Assembly: GCA_904501985.1 (NCBI GenBank)
Contig: CAJGCT010000051.1
Coordinates: 1-10,994 of the forward strand
Length of the DNA stretch: 10,994 nucleotides
Reading direction: 5' to 3'
Source of the DNA: an uncultured Clostridia bacterium
GTDB taxonomy: Bacteria > Bacillota > Clostridia > Oscillospirales > CAG-272
Shown: in pieces, positions 1-7,529 of the stretch
Layout of the letters: each line of letters opens with the position of its first letter
Position numbering within the stretch: position 1 is the stretch's first letter
Program-made: the position numbers and the translations under genes
Notes under the pieces: model-generated
Told to the model about the DNA's origin: nothing
The model's database searches: none
What the model saw: only the letters and a program-made list of their open reading frames with translations

Positions 1-822
1 ACTTTCAAATGCGGACTTCAGTGCGGCAAAACGGCATCGGTGAAAACCGAAGCTCTCATGGAAACCGCAAGACGCATATCCGATATATCAAACGTGGTGA
101 CACGCCCCACAAAGCCCTACACGGGAAAATCCGCCTTTACACACAAGGGCGGTATGCATATAGACGCTATGGAGAAGCTTCATGGAGCGTATGAGCATAT
201 TGACCCTGCGGCTGTGGGAAACAAGCGGCGACTTCTTATCTCGGAGGTATCGGGACGCTCAACCGTGGCGGAGCTTGCAAAGCAGATAATACCCGAGCTT
301 GACCGCTCCTCCCCCGAGGCAAAGCTTATCACCGAAAAGCTTAAGGACATGGAGCACCGCGGCTATCAGTTTGAAGCCGCCGACGCAAGCTTTGAGCTTA
401 TGATAAAAAAGCTGGTGCTTGACTATAAGCCTCACTTCAACGTTGTTCTTTATAAGACTACAGACGATTTTCCGTCAACCGACGGCAAGCTTCAGGCATC
501 TGCAATGGTGCAGGTTGAGGTAGGCGGTCTTACCGAAACCTCGGCATCTCTCGGAAACGGTCCCGTCAATGCGCTGGACATGGCTCTTAAGCGTGCACTT
601 TGCGCATTCTATCCTGTGCTGTCGGATGTAAAGCTTACCGACTTTAAGGTGCGTGTGCTTGAATCAAACTCAACCACCGCGGCAAAGGTGCGCGTGCTTA
701 TCGAATCCACCGACTCACACCGTGTATGGACTACGGTCGGTGTGTCCGAGGACATCATCGAAGCAAGCTTCATGGCACTTGTGGATTCGCTTGAATACAA
801 GCTGTCGTCAACGGACAAATAA
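1..822 (+). CDS. cimA: (R)-citramalate synthase, C-terminal half (5' end outside window)
   Basis: The frame is open from base 1 to the TAA at 820-822, giving the last 273 residues of what should be a protein of about 520-530 residues. The family condenses pyruvate with acetyl-CoA to (R)-citramalate, the first step of the threonine-independent route to isoleucine, in the cytoplasm. Visible are the end of the HMGL-like catalytic region, with the metal- and substrate-site signature SAFTHKGGMHIDA (about residues 45-57 of the fragment), a linker (VGNKRRLLISEVSGRS), and the C-terminal regulatory LeuA dimer domain (about 140-270), which in this family binds the feedback inhibitor. Late motifs KVRVLIESTD and WTTVGVSEDIIEAS favour CimA over 2-isopropylmalate synthase LeuA. 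An in-frame GTG at 40 is internal and not the start. It runs convergently to the rest of the window and ends in tandem terminators. Family assignment is firm; CimA versus another LeuA-like enzyme is likely but not proven from the fragment. Confidence 0.9.
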   Translation, partial: TFKCGLQCGKTASVKTEALMETARRISDISNVVTRPTKPYTGKSAFTHKGGMHIDAMEKLHGAYEHIDPAAVGNKRRLLISEVSGRSTVAELAKQIIPELDRSSPEAKLITEKLKDMEHRGYQFEAADASFELMIKKLVLDYKPHFNVVLYKTTDDFPSTDGKLQASAMVQVEVGGLTETSASLGNGPVNALDMALKRALCAFYPVLSDVKLTDFKVRVLESNSTTAAKVRVLIESTDSHRVWTTVGVSEDIIEASFMALVDSLEYKLSSTDK

Positions 823-826
823 GCAT

Positions 827-852
827 ACGGGAGGGTGTTCCCCTCCCGTTTT
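827..852 (+). terminator. Intrinsic terminator 1 downstream of cimA
   Basis: A perfect 9-bp stem, ACGGGAGGG (827-835) with CCCTCCCGT (841-849), closes a 5-nt loop and runs straight into TTTT (849-852). It begins 4 bp after the cimA stop. On the minus strand the same hairpin is followed by ATGCTTATTT, a poor U-tract, so it would be at best a weak terminator for the opposing operon. Confidence 0.8.
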
Positions 853-864
853 CATATTAGTGGC

Positions 865-898
865 TCAGGTAGACTTCGGTTTACCTGACTGTTTTTTT
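865..898 (+). terminator. Intrinsic terminator 2 for cimA, inside the end of the convergent gene
   Basis: The arms 865-874 and 879-888 form a 10-bp stem with a single G-T wobble. It is capped by a TTCG tetraloop (875-878) closed by C-G, which is the unusually stable cUUCGg loop in plus-strand RNA. A run of seven T (892-898) begins 3 nt after the stem. In the minus-strand RNA the loop reads CGAA and no U-tract follows, so the signal is directional and acts on transcripts coming from cimA. It is built entirely from the last 11 codons plus the stop of the opposing DUF2974 gene. Confidence 0.72.
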
Positions 899-1992
899 GC
901 CCTCGCCGCGGAAATAAGCTCTCGCAGGGACTCCTTTGCACAGCCCCTGAGCTTTGAAAGAGTCTCCGATATAAGTTGTCTTGAATCCTCATCAAGGGCG
1001 CTGTAATTCTTAAATACCGCTCTCATATTCTTGCCATCAAGTAAGTCACCAAATTCGTTTATCTTAAGATTTGCCAACACCGACCATACCGTATCTATAA
1101 ACAGCTTTCGCTCGTCGGTTGACATGGCGCGTATCCACTCGTTAAAGCTTTCCTCTACAAGCTGACTTGAGCCGTCCTGCTCCGATGCCGCAACAAATCC
1201 GCCGCCCATTATCTCCCAATTGTACGGAATATGCTGCATAAGACCCGACGCACGGCTTTCGATAACCGTAAATTTGCCGGTGCGTGAGAACAGCACTCCC
1301 ACGATGGATGCCCTTGGCATAAATGTCCGCACTCTGTCGGAAACAAGGGAGTATTCGTATGAATCCGTCACTTTTTCACAGAATCCCGGACCGTCAAGGC
1401 TGGTTATGTCAACCACACGCGCTCTTATATCCTTACCGGCAAACGCCGCCGCATATACAGCTAAATTTCCGCCCTTGGAATGACCCGTAACACGAAGCGG
1501 TCCGCCATGAATGCGGCTTACCCTCGTAAGATAAGCCACTGCACTCCTCTGGGCAGGAAGTGCCTCGCTGTAGGACATCATAAAGTCCTCTTTCCAGCCC
1601 ACAATCGACCAATCCGTGCCGCGGAACACACATATTGCGCTTTTATCGGGAAGATATACGGTCATAGCACCGAACTGTTCTTCCCTGTCACGGCAAATCC
1701 TGCTCTCGCAGTGCGCCACACTGAGATTCATAAATCTTGGCGACTCCGCCACCGCAAAAAGAAGCTCCTCGTCCTTTTTATGATGTAAAAGCTTCATTTT
1801 AGCACCGCTTTGGCGCACTACCTCAATTTTCTTCAACATCTCGCGGCAAAGCTCGCCAAGCGGACGTGCTTCCTCGTTTTCGAAATCAATATACGCAAGC
1901 TCGGAGAGTATCAGTCTGTCCGCATCGCAAAACGGAACGGCATCCATTGTAATATCGCCGCGCCATTCCAAATAATCGAATATATCCGCCAC
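865..1992 (-). CDS. DUF2974 / Mbeg1-like alpha/beta hydrolase (lipase-like)
   Basis: A 375-residue protein of the DUF2974 (Mbeg1-like) family, common in Firmicutes. Its substrate is not established. It has no signal peptide or membrane segment, so it is probably cytoplasmic. A lipase-type nucleophile elbow GHSKG sits at residues 170-174 (Ser172), preceded by FRGTD (123-127), which resembles the oxyanion region of class-3-like lipases. Asp200 (SLDGPGF) and His254 (MQHIPYNW) are plausible partners for a Ser-Asp-His triad. The last 100 residues are mostly helical and charged, ending in a basic tail. The start is GTG at 1992, directly abutting the TAA of the upstream MATE gene (1993-1995), with GGAG six bases upstream, so the two genes are almost certainly co-transcribed and translationally coupled. 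It is the last gene of the minus-strand block. Fold and family are confident; the reaction is unknown. Confidence 0.85.
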   Translation of the reverse strand: MADIFDYLEWRGDITMDAVPFCDADRLILSELAYIDFENEEARPLGELCREMLKKIEVVRQSGAKMKLLHHKKDEELLFAVAESPRFMNLSVAHCESRICRDREEQFGAMTVYLPDKSAICVFRGTDWSIVGWKEDFMMSYSEALPAQRSAVAYLTRVSRIHGGPLRVTGHSKGGNLAVYAAAFAGKDIRARVVDITSLDGPGFCEKVTDSYEYSLVSDRVRTFMPRASIVGVLFSRTGKFTVIESRASGLMQHIPYNWEIMGGGFVAASEQDGSSQLVEESFNEWIRAMSTDERKLFIDTVWSVLANLKINEFGDLLDGKNMRAVFKNYSALDEDSRQLISETLSKLRGCAKESLRELISAARAKKQSGKPKST

Positions 1993-3387
1993 TTATTTCT
2001 CCATCTCCCTCACATTACGAAGCCAGCGCCCGCTTGAAATGCGGGTGTTGAACATTACCAAACGGAACGCCCAGTCCACAAGCATTGCAAGCCATACACC
2101 GATGATTCCGATTCCAAGATAAACTCCGAGAACATACGAAAGTGCTATTCTGAAGGTAAACATTGATGCTATAGCCGTTACCATGGTAAAGCGCACATCC
2201 TTTGCCGCGCGAAGCGCATTTGGCGTTACAAATGACGCCGGCCACATAAGCATTCCCACACCGAGATGTATGAATATGAGCACGGCGGCGATACGCAAAG
2301 CTTCATCCGAAGCACTGTAAAGCCGCAGTATAAGCGGAAGTGCCGCAAGGAGTGCCGAACTGAAAACAGCATTATACAAATAGCTCTTTTTAAGGAGCTT
2401 TTTCTCATATCTTAAAGCCTCGTCAAAATCTCCCGCACCGATGCACTGTCCCACAACAGTAACCATGGCAAGCCCCACCGCCGAGGCAGGCACTATGCTG
2501 AGCGCGTCGATATTATTGGCAATAGCATTTGCCGCAAGCTGATGTGCTCCGAATACTGTCATCATCCGTATGGTCAGTATTCGTCCCAGATTGAATATAC
2601 TGTTTTCAAGACCACTTGGCACACCGATACGAAGTATGCGCTTAATAGTGCCAAGCTCTGCTTTGAAACGCTCACGGAAATCTATGTATATAATCCGCTC
2701 TTTATTCATTATAAGCACCATCAGAATAATCATACCAAGCATTCGTGAGATGGTGGTAGACCAGGCGGCACCTGCAACGCCGTAGTCAAACACGTATATG
2801 AACAGTGCGTTTCCGCCAACGTTAACAAGATTCACCGCCGCCGACGTAATCATCGTCACACGGGAATTGCCCATAGTCCTGAAAAGTGCCGCAAAGCCGT
2901 TGTACACAGCAATAAACGGATAAGAGATGGCAGAGATGCCGAAGTAAATCTTTGCGTACTTAAGCACCTCCTGCTGTTCGCTTCCGAACACAAGAGAGAG
3001 AATCTGTCCGCGAAGAAAATAGCAAATAGCCGCCGCAAAACAGGAGACCACAAGCAGTACCGCCATAAGCTGCTTTGCCGACCGTCTGGCAGGGGAAAAA
3101 TCCTTTTTTCCCTGCGAGACCCTCGCAAGACCTATTTCATGGGAGCAGATAACTGCACCGCCCGTAGCAAGCGCCGAGAAAAAGTTTATCATAAGCACGT
3201 TGATCATATCCACAAGCGACACGCCGGAAACGGCACTGTCACCAAGAGAAGATATCATCATCGTATCGAACATTCCCACCGATATGGCAAGAAGCTGTTC
3301 GATAATAAGCGGACGTATAAGGCGGTTCAGGTCGCTTTTTGAAAAAAGCGACTCCTTCTCCTCCGGATCCTTTGAAAAAAGCTTCAC
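1993..3387 (-). CDS. MATE family multidrug/cation antiporter
   Basis: A 464-residue polytopic membrane protein with about 12 hydrophobic segments in two similar lobes (roughly residues 20-225 and 240-455), the standard size and design of MATE efflux proteins. These export cationic or hydrophobic compounds across the cytoplasmic membrane in exchange for Na+ or H+. The N-lobe shows the family's first-helix features, including Pro26 and Asp41 (FDTMMISSLGDSAVSG), followed by ALATGGAVICSHEIG (73-87). The inter-lobe motif RILRIGVPSGLENS precedes the C-lobe. The start is GTG at 3387, with AAGGGA eight bases upstream. It follows the esterase gene by 18 bp and abuts the DUF2974 gene with no gap. The family includes NorM, DinF and MepA types, but substrate cannot be told from sequence. 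Location in an operon with ordinary cell-maintenance genes gives no clue to a dedicated drug. Confidence 0.92.
   Translation of the reverse strand: MKLFSKDPEEKESLFSKSDLNRLIRPLIIEQLLAISVGMFDTMMISSLGDSAVSGVSLVDMINVLMINFFSALATGGAVICSHEIGLARVSQGKKDFSPARRSAKQLMAVLLVVSCFAAAICYFLRGQILSLVFGSEQQEVLKYAKIYFGISAISYPFIAVYNGFAALFRTMGNSRVTMITSAAVNLVNVGGNALFIYVFDYGVAGAAWSTTISRMLGMIILMVLIMNKERIIYIDFRERFKAELGTIKRILRIGVPSGLENSIFNLGRILTIRMMTVFGAHQLAANAIANNIDALSIVPASAVGLAMVTVVGQCIGAGDFDEALRYEKKLLKKSYLYNAVFSSALLAALPLILRLYSASDEALRIAAVLIFIHLGVGMLMWPASFVTPNALRAAKDVRFTMVTAIASMFTFRIALSYVLGVYLGIGIIGVWLAMLVDWAFRLVMFNTRISSGRWLRNVREMEK
1999..2003 (-). promoter_or_regulatory. Shine-Dalgarno site that fixes the GTG start of the DUF2974 gene
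   Basis: On the minus strand TGGAG lies six bases before the GTG at 1992, inside the final codons of the MATE gene. No ATG in the first residues has a comparable site, which supports the GTG as the true start. Confidence 0.65.
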
Positions 3388-3395
3388 TTCTATTT

Positions 3396-3401
3396 TCCCT
3401 T
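3396..3401 (-). promoter_or_regulatory. Shine-Dalgarno site supporting the GTG start of the MATE gene
   Basis: AAGGGA on the minus strand lies eight bases before the GTG at 3387, in the 18-bp gap after the esterase stop codon. The downstream methionine codons have no comparable site. Confidence 0.6.
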
Positions 3402-3405
3402 GATT

Positions 3406-4194
3406 TTATATATTTCTGATGATCCAATCCGCCGCAAGATCAGCCCATTTGCATACATCAAATGTAGACTTGGCAAGGCCGAGACCGTGAGGACCGTGTG
3501 GGAAAATGTGCATCTCAAAGGGGATTTTAAAATCGCGAAGCTTCTCACCGAAAGCAAGCGAATTCTTTACGCTGACGACCGGGTCATCCGATGTGTGCCA
3601 CAGGAATACCTTTGGTGTCTTTTTATTTACATGATGCTGGAGCGAAAATTCCTCTTTTTGGCTCTCGTAATTCTCGCCGAGAAGATTTTTTCCGCTTCCT
3701 ACATGACCGAATTTCTCGGTGACATCAATAACGGGATAGCAAAGCACAGCTCCGTTTGGAAGGCAGGACTGCTTTGATGCATCATCTGCCACATCGGTCT
3801 CAACCGGCGGCAGTGTAATTGTAGAAGCCGCAAGATGTCCGCCTGCGGAAAAACCGAGGGTAACTATTCTGTCGGGGTCAACGCACAGTTCTTTTGCTCT
3901 TTGACGTATAAGCTTTATTGCTCTTTGTGCATCCGCCAGCGGTGCCGGATGGCGGTTGGGAGAGGTGCGGTACTCAACCACCGCCGCATGAATGCCGCGG
4001 GAGGTGAAAAATTCCGCAATAGGACCGCCCTCGTGATCTGCACGTTCGCCGTATCCGCCGCCCGGATATATTACAACGCAGGGCAAGGGATGATGGGTAG
4101 GAGCAAAATAATACGTCATGTAATTTGGCGTATCTGCCCCCTCGGTGTAAAACGGTATATTATCATCCCAAAGCTTTATCTCCATTGTTTTCAT
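3406..4194 (-). CDS. Alpha/beta hydrolase, acetyl-esterase / BD-FAE-like
   Basis: A 262-residue single-domain serine hydrolase without signal peptide. It resembles the clostridial and Bacteroides acetylesterases (Aes / acetylxylan or feruloyl esterase-like, alpha/beta_hydrolase_3 or BD-FAE group) that remove acyl groups from sugars or small esters. Visible are the oxyanion-type YPGGGYG at 43-49 (the family's HGGG, with Pro in place of His), the nucleophile elbow GFSAGG at 114-119 (Ser116), the acid motif HTSDDPVV at 200-207 (probably Asp204), and the catalytic histidine in FPHGPHGLGL (probably His236). All triad elements are present in correct order. The first ATG (4194) is chosen because AAAGGAG lies nine bases upstream; that site overlaps the TAA of the parC-like gene, so translation is probably coupled. 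The second ATG (Met4) would put the site too far away. Substrate is not determined; an intracellular deacetylase of imported oligosaccharides is only a guess. Confidence 0.88.
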   Translation of the reverse strand: MKTMEIKLWDDNIPFYTEGADTPNYMTYYFAPTHHPLPCVVIYPGGGYGERADHEGGPIAEFFTSRGIHAAVVEYRTSPNRHPAPLADAQRAIKLIRQRAKELCVDPDRIVTLGFSAGGHLAASTITLPPVETDVADDASKQSCLPNGAVLCYPVIDVTEKFGHVGSGKNLLGENYESQKEEFSLQHHVNKKTPKVFLWHTSDDPVVSVKNSLAFGEKLRDFKIPFEMHIFPHGPHGLGLAKSTFDVCKWADLAADWIIRNI

Positions 4195-4208
4195 GACTGC
4201 TTTCTCCT

Positions 4209-6449
4209 TTATTCGTCACCAAAGCGTATCTGCTGCTTGTCGATATCGTATTCATCCATAAGCACAGATGCCGCCGGAATCTTGATCTTATTGTACTTTC
4301 CGGGATTTTCTATCTTGTCGGCGTAGTTTACCATAATTCCCGATACCTTTTGATTTTTCTTCATCTGCATGAGCTGAACGCCCACGGAAGATCGTGTGGT
4401 CTTTTCGGGAATAAGATCGCTCTTTAGCGCAATGGCGCGGTGAGCATCGTTGTAGATAAGAATATCGCAGGGGGCAGTCAGATACCATGCACCGGCAAGC
4501 GGCGAGGAATCCGAGTAAGCCGCCGTAAGCTTTCGGCGATTGGTCTTTGTGGCGTACTGAGAGATGGGCACACGCACACCCTTGCCGTTCTCAAAAACGA
4601 ACACCATATGGAAATCGTCCCGGTATTCGGATACAACAGCCATTGCCGCCACCTTTTCTCCCTCGTCAAAGCCAAGCTTCGCCGGGATATAGTCGCCAAG
4701 CTGAGACGCCTTGACTTGGTCGAAGTCGGAAATCTTCGCCTTGTAGCACTGCGCCTTGTCGGAGAAGAAGATCACCTCGGCAATATTCTCTGCATCCTGC
4801 TCATGAACGATAATATCGCCCTCTTTCAGCTTCTGCTCATCGCTTCCGCGAAGCGACTGCGGTGTGATCTTCTTGAAATATCCGTCCCGTGTAAGATACA
4901 CACGAACATTGTAATTCTCAATCTCGCTCTCCGGCTCGTAAACATCAAGCTCTTCGGGGTAAATAAGCTGAGTCATACGGGGCTTTGCGTACTTTTTCTT
5001 GATCTCGCGAAGCTCTGCCGCGATATGCTCGCGCACCTTGATATCATCGCCGATCTTATCGGTAAGCTCCGCTATTTCCTTTTGGAGAGACTCTATCTCC
5101 TTGATTCGGTTGATAATATACTCGCGGTTAAGGTTGCGCAGTCTTATTTCGGCTATATACTCCGCCTGAATCTCGTCGATACCGAAGCCCTCCATAAGGT
5201 TTGGTACAACGTCCGATTCAAGCTCGGTCTCGCGGACGATTTTGATTGCCTTGTCGATGTCAAGAAGTATCTTGCCGAGTCCAAGGAGCAAATGAAGCTT
5301 ATCCTGCTTCTTTTTAAGCTCAAAGGACAGCTCGCGGCGCACGCATTCCATTCTGAAGCGTATCCACTCGGAAAGTATCTCCACAACGCCCATCTGACGG
5401 GGTGTTCCGTCCACAAGAACGTTGAAATTGCAGTTGAAATTGTCCTCAAGAGGCGTTAATTTGTAAAGCTTTGTCATAAGCTTGTCGGGATCGACTCCGC
5501 GGCGAAGATCAAGTGTCAGCTTGAAGCCGGAAAGGTCGATCTCATCGCGGAAATCCGTAATTTCCTTGAGTCTGCCCTCTTTTACAAGATCCGTAATACG
5601 GTTCATGATAAGCTCAATTGAGGTGGAGTACGGTATCTGCGTAATATCTATGCAGTTGTCCTTTTTCTCATAGGTATAGCGTGAACGGAGAGTAAAGCTT
5701 CCGCGACCTGTGCGCATGACCTCGCGCATTTTGTCCCTGTCATATATAAGATATGCGCCACCGGGAAAATCGGGAGCCTTTATTATGTCCATCATGCGGT
5801 CAACAGGCGTGTCGGGGCGGCGAAGGAGCTGTATTGCACCGTCGCATATCTCCGCAAGATTAAATGAGCATATGTTACTTGTCATACCGACAGCAATGCC
5901 GAGATTGGGTGACACGAGCACATTTGGGAAAGTGGTGGGAAGAAGCACCGGCTCTTTCATGGTAGCGTCGTAGTTGTCAACCATATCAACCGCGTTTTTG
6001 TCGATTCCCCTAAAAAGCTCGGCGCAGAACGAATCAAGCTTGACCTCGGTGTAACGGGATGCCGCATACGCCATGTCGCGGCTGTACTGCTTACCGAAGC
6101 TTCCCTTTGAGTCGATAAAGGGATGCAGAAGCGACTCGTTTCCACGTGTTAAGCGCACCATCGTTTCATATATCGCCGCATCACCGTGTGGGTTAAGACG
6201 CATGGTCTGTCCCACAACATTTGCACTCTTGGTACGGGGACCGGTAAGGAGTCCCATTTTGTACATGGTGTAAAGCAGCTTTCTGTGGGACGGCTTGAAG
6301 CCGTCGATTTCCGGTATAGCGCGGTCACGGATGACATACATCGCGTAGGGCATGAAATTTGTGCGTATGGTATCGGTTATGGCCTGGTCAGTTATTTCAG
6401 CGGTAATGCCGCTTGTTACTCTTTCGGTCTCTTTTGATTTCTTTGCCAT
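4209..6449 (-). CDS. parC: Type IIA topoisomerase A subunit, ParC-like (topoisomerase IV)
   Basis: A 746-residue type IIA topoisomerase A subunit, which cuts and rejoins both DNA strands and needs an ATPase B subunit (ParE or GyrB). Domains: N-terminal winged-helix breakage-reunion domain (about 20-365) with VVGQTMRLNPHGD (78-90) and the catalytic Arg132-Tyr133 pair in AASRYTEVKL; a tower/coiled-coil region (about 365-490); a C-terminal beta-pinwheel (about 505-715). The segment where GyrA carries its Gln-Arg-rich GyrA box reads RGSDEQKLKEGD (534-545), so the box is absent. This and the short length favour topoisomerase IV (decatenation of daughter chromosomes) over gyrase. The positions aligned with E. 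coli GyrA Ser83 and Asp87 are Ala91 and Glu95. The ATG at 6449 has GGAG eight bases upstream. No B-subunit gene is adjacent. It lies 32 bp after sua5 and 14 bp before the esterase. ParC versus a divergent GyrA paralogue is the only real doubt. Confidence 0.9.
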   Translation of the reverse strand: MAKKSKETERVTSGITAEITDQAITDTIRTNFMPYAMYVIRDRAIPEIDGFKPSHRKLLYTMYKMGLLTGPRTKSANVVGQTMRLNPHGDAAIYETMVRLTRGNESLLHPFIDSKGSFGKQYSRDMAYAASRYTEVKLDSFCAELFRGIDKNAVDMVDNYDATMKEPVLLPTTFPNVLVSPNLGIAVGMTSNICSFNLAEICDGAIQLLRRPDTPVDRMMDIIKAPDFPGGAYLIYDRDKMREVMRTGRGSFTLRSRYTYEKKDNCIDITQIPYSTSIELIMNRITDLVKEGRLKEITDFRDEIDLSGFKLTLDLRRGVDPDKLMTKLYKLTPLEDNFNCNFNVLVDGTPRQMGVVEILSEWIRFRMECVRRELSFELKKKQDKLHLLLGLGKILLDIDKAIKIVRETELESDVVPNLMEGFGIDEIQAEYIAEIRLRNLNREYIINRIKEIESLQKEIAELTDKIGDDIKVREHIAAELREIKKKYAKPRMTQLIYPEELDVYEPESEIENYNVRVYLTRDGYFKKITPQSLRGSDEQKLKEGDIIVHEQDAENIAEVIFFSDKAQCYKAKISDFDQVKASQLGDYIPAKLGFDEGEKVAAMAVVSEYRDDFHMVFVFENGKGVRVPISQYATKTNRRKLTAAYSDSSPLAGAWYLTAPCDILIYNDAHRAIALKSDLIPEKTTRSSVGVQLMQMKKNQKVSGIMVNYADKIENPGKYNKIKIPAASVLMDEYDIDKQQIRFGDE

Positions 6450-6481
6450 TTAAGCTTCTCCGTTTCATGCATATTGTTTTT

Positions 6482-7522
6482 TTATAGAGTCACGACCTCG
6501 TGACCGCAGGCTTTCAGCATACGGTTGTACACAGCAAGTCCTATCCCCGTTTTGTCAGGGACTTTTACATAAAAGGTATCGCAGTTATATGTATCTATCT
6601 CGCGAAGCTTCGCAAAAAGGCTGTGCGCTTCAGCCTCTATTGAATGCTCACCGAGATCAACAAGCGTTATATCAAGCTCGCTGTAATAGGCAAGCTCATC
6701 TTCAAAGAGAAGCGCGCCCACTCTCTCGCATTTTGATCGCTCCCACAGGTATTTTTTAATATCCGCCCCATCGCCGTCAAGCATAACGACTCTGGTACTT
6801 GGAGCGTAGTGGCGGTATTTCATACCGGGAGCCAAGGGACGCTCCCCCTCAGAAAGACTGCCTGTAATTGCTTTGTCAAGGGTAACGTCACCAATTGCCG
6901 ACAGCATCTCAAGGGTAACCCCGCCGGGACGAAGCAGTATCATTTCATCCCCCGAAAGCTTAACAATAGTGGATTCTACACCAATATCGCAGTCGCCGCC
7001 GTCAATTATCATGTCCGCCCTGCCCGTCATGTCAAAAATAACGTGCTCGGCACAGGTGGGGCTGGGACGTCCGGAAATATTTGCGCTGGGTGCCGCCACA
7101 GGAACTCCTGCGGCTTCGATAAGAGAGCGTGCGTGTTCGTTTGACGGTATCCTTACAGCAACGCTGTCAAGTCCGCCCGTAACAGTGCTTGGAACACAGT
7201 CACGCTTCGGCATAACAACAGTCAGCGGTCCCGGCATAAACGCCGCGGCAAGCCGATAGAAAATATCCGATGTGACACAGTATTTTTCCGCATCATCAAC
7301 ACGGGAGAGATGAACTATAAGCGGATTGTCTGAGGGTCTTCCCTTTGCGGCGTATATTTTTGATGCCGCCGAGACGTCAAGCGCGTTTGCACCAAGTCCG
7401 TAGACCGTTTCGGTTGGAAACGCCACAAGTCCGCCCTCTCGGAGGATCTTTCCGCCCTCTTTATAGATGCGCTCGTTTTCCGCCGCATCATGGGTCAATT
7501 TTCTTACAAGAGTGTTCATCAT
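6482..7522 (-). CDS. sua5 (ywlC): Threonylcarbamoyl-AMP synthase (Sua5/YwlC type)
   Basis: A 346-residue cytoplasmic enzyme that makes L-threonylcarbamoyl-AMP from threonine, bicarbonate and ATP. This is the first step of the universal t6A modification at position 37 of ANN-decoding tRNAs; TsaB, TsaD and TsaE act after it. The YrdC/Sua5 catalytic domain covers about residues 20-205, with FPTETVYGLGANA (35-47), the KGRPSDNPL ATP-site motif (60-68) and APSANISGRPSP (144-155). A linker with PGMKYRHYAP (232-241) leads into the C-terminal Sua5 domain (about 242-340), so this is the long two-domain Sua5/YwlC form, not the short YrdC form. The chosen ATG at 7522 is followed by another ATG at 7519, and either fits the family N-terminus. 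An upstream in-frame TTG at 7546 would overlap prfA by 17 bp and is less likely. No clear Shine-Dalgarno precedes the start; 7 bp separate it from the prfA stop, suggesting re-initiation coupling. Confidence 0.93.
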   Translation of the reverse strand: MMNTLVRKLTHDAAENERIYKEGGKILREGGLVAFPTETVYGLGANALDVSAASKIYAAKGRPSDNPLIVHLSRVDDAEKYCVTSDIFYRLAAAFMPGPLTVVMPKRDCVPSTVTGGLDSVAVRIPSNEHARSLIEAAGVPVAAPSANISGRPSPTCAEHVIFDMTGRADMIIDGGDCDIGVESTIVKLSGDEMILLRPGGVTLEMLSAIGDVTLDKAITGSLSEGERPLAPGMKYRHYAPSTRVVMLDGDGADIKKYLWERSKCERVGALLFEDELAYYSELDITLVDLGEHSIEAEAHSLFAKLREIDTYNCDTFYVKVPDKTGIGLAVYNRMLKACGHEVVTL

Positions 7523-7529
7523 CAAAATA

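Noticed and set aside
1..822. cimA fragment as 2-isopropylmalate synthase (leuA) or homocitrate synthase
   Set aside because: The C-terminal motifs KVRVLIESTD and WTTVGVSEDIIEAS fit the citramalate synthase branch better, although the shared fold keeps a small doubt.
827..849. The first cimA hairpin as a bidirectional terminator for the minus-strand operon
   Set aside because: After the stem on the minus strand the sequence is ATGCTTATTT, with no continuous U-tract. At most it is a weak stop in that direction.
4440..5459. A 339-codon open frame on the plus strand, antisense to the parC-like gene
   Set aside because: Its product has no recognisable domain, and the minus-strand frame encodes a complete topoisomerase subunit with intact motifs. 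The long frame is a by-product of codon use in the real gene.
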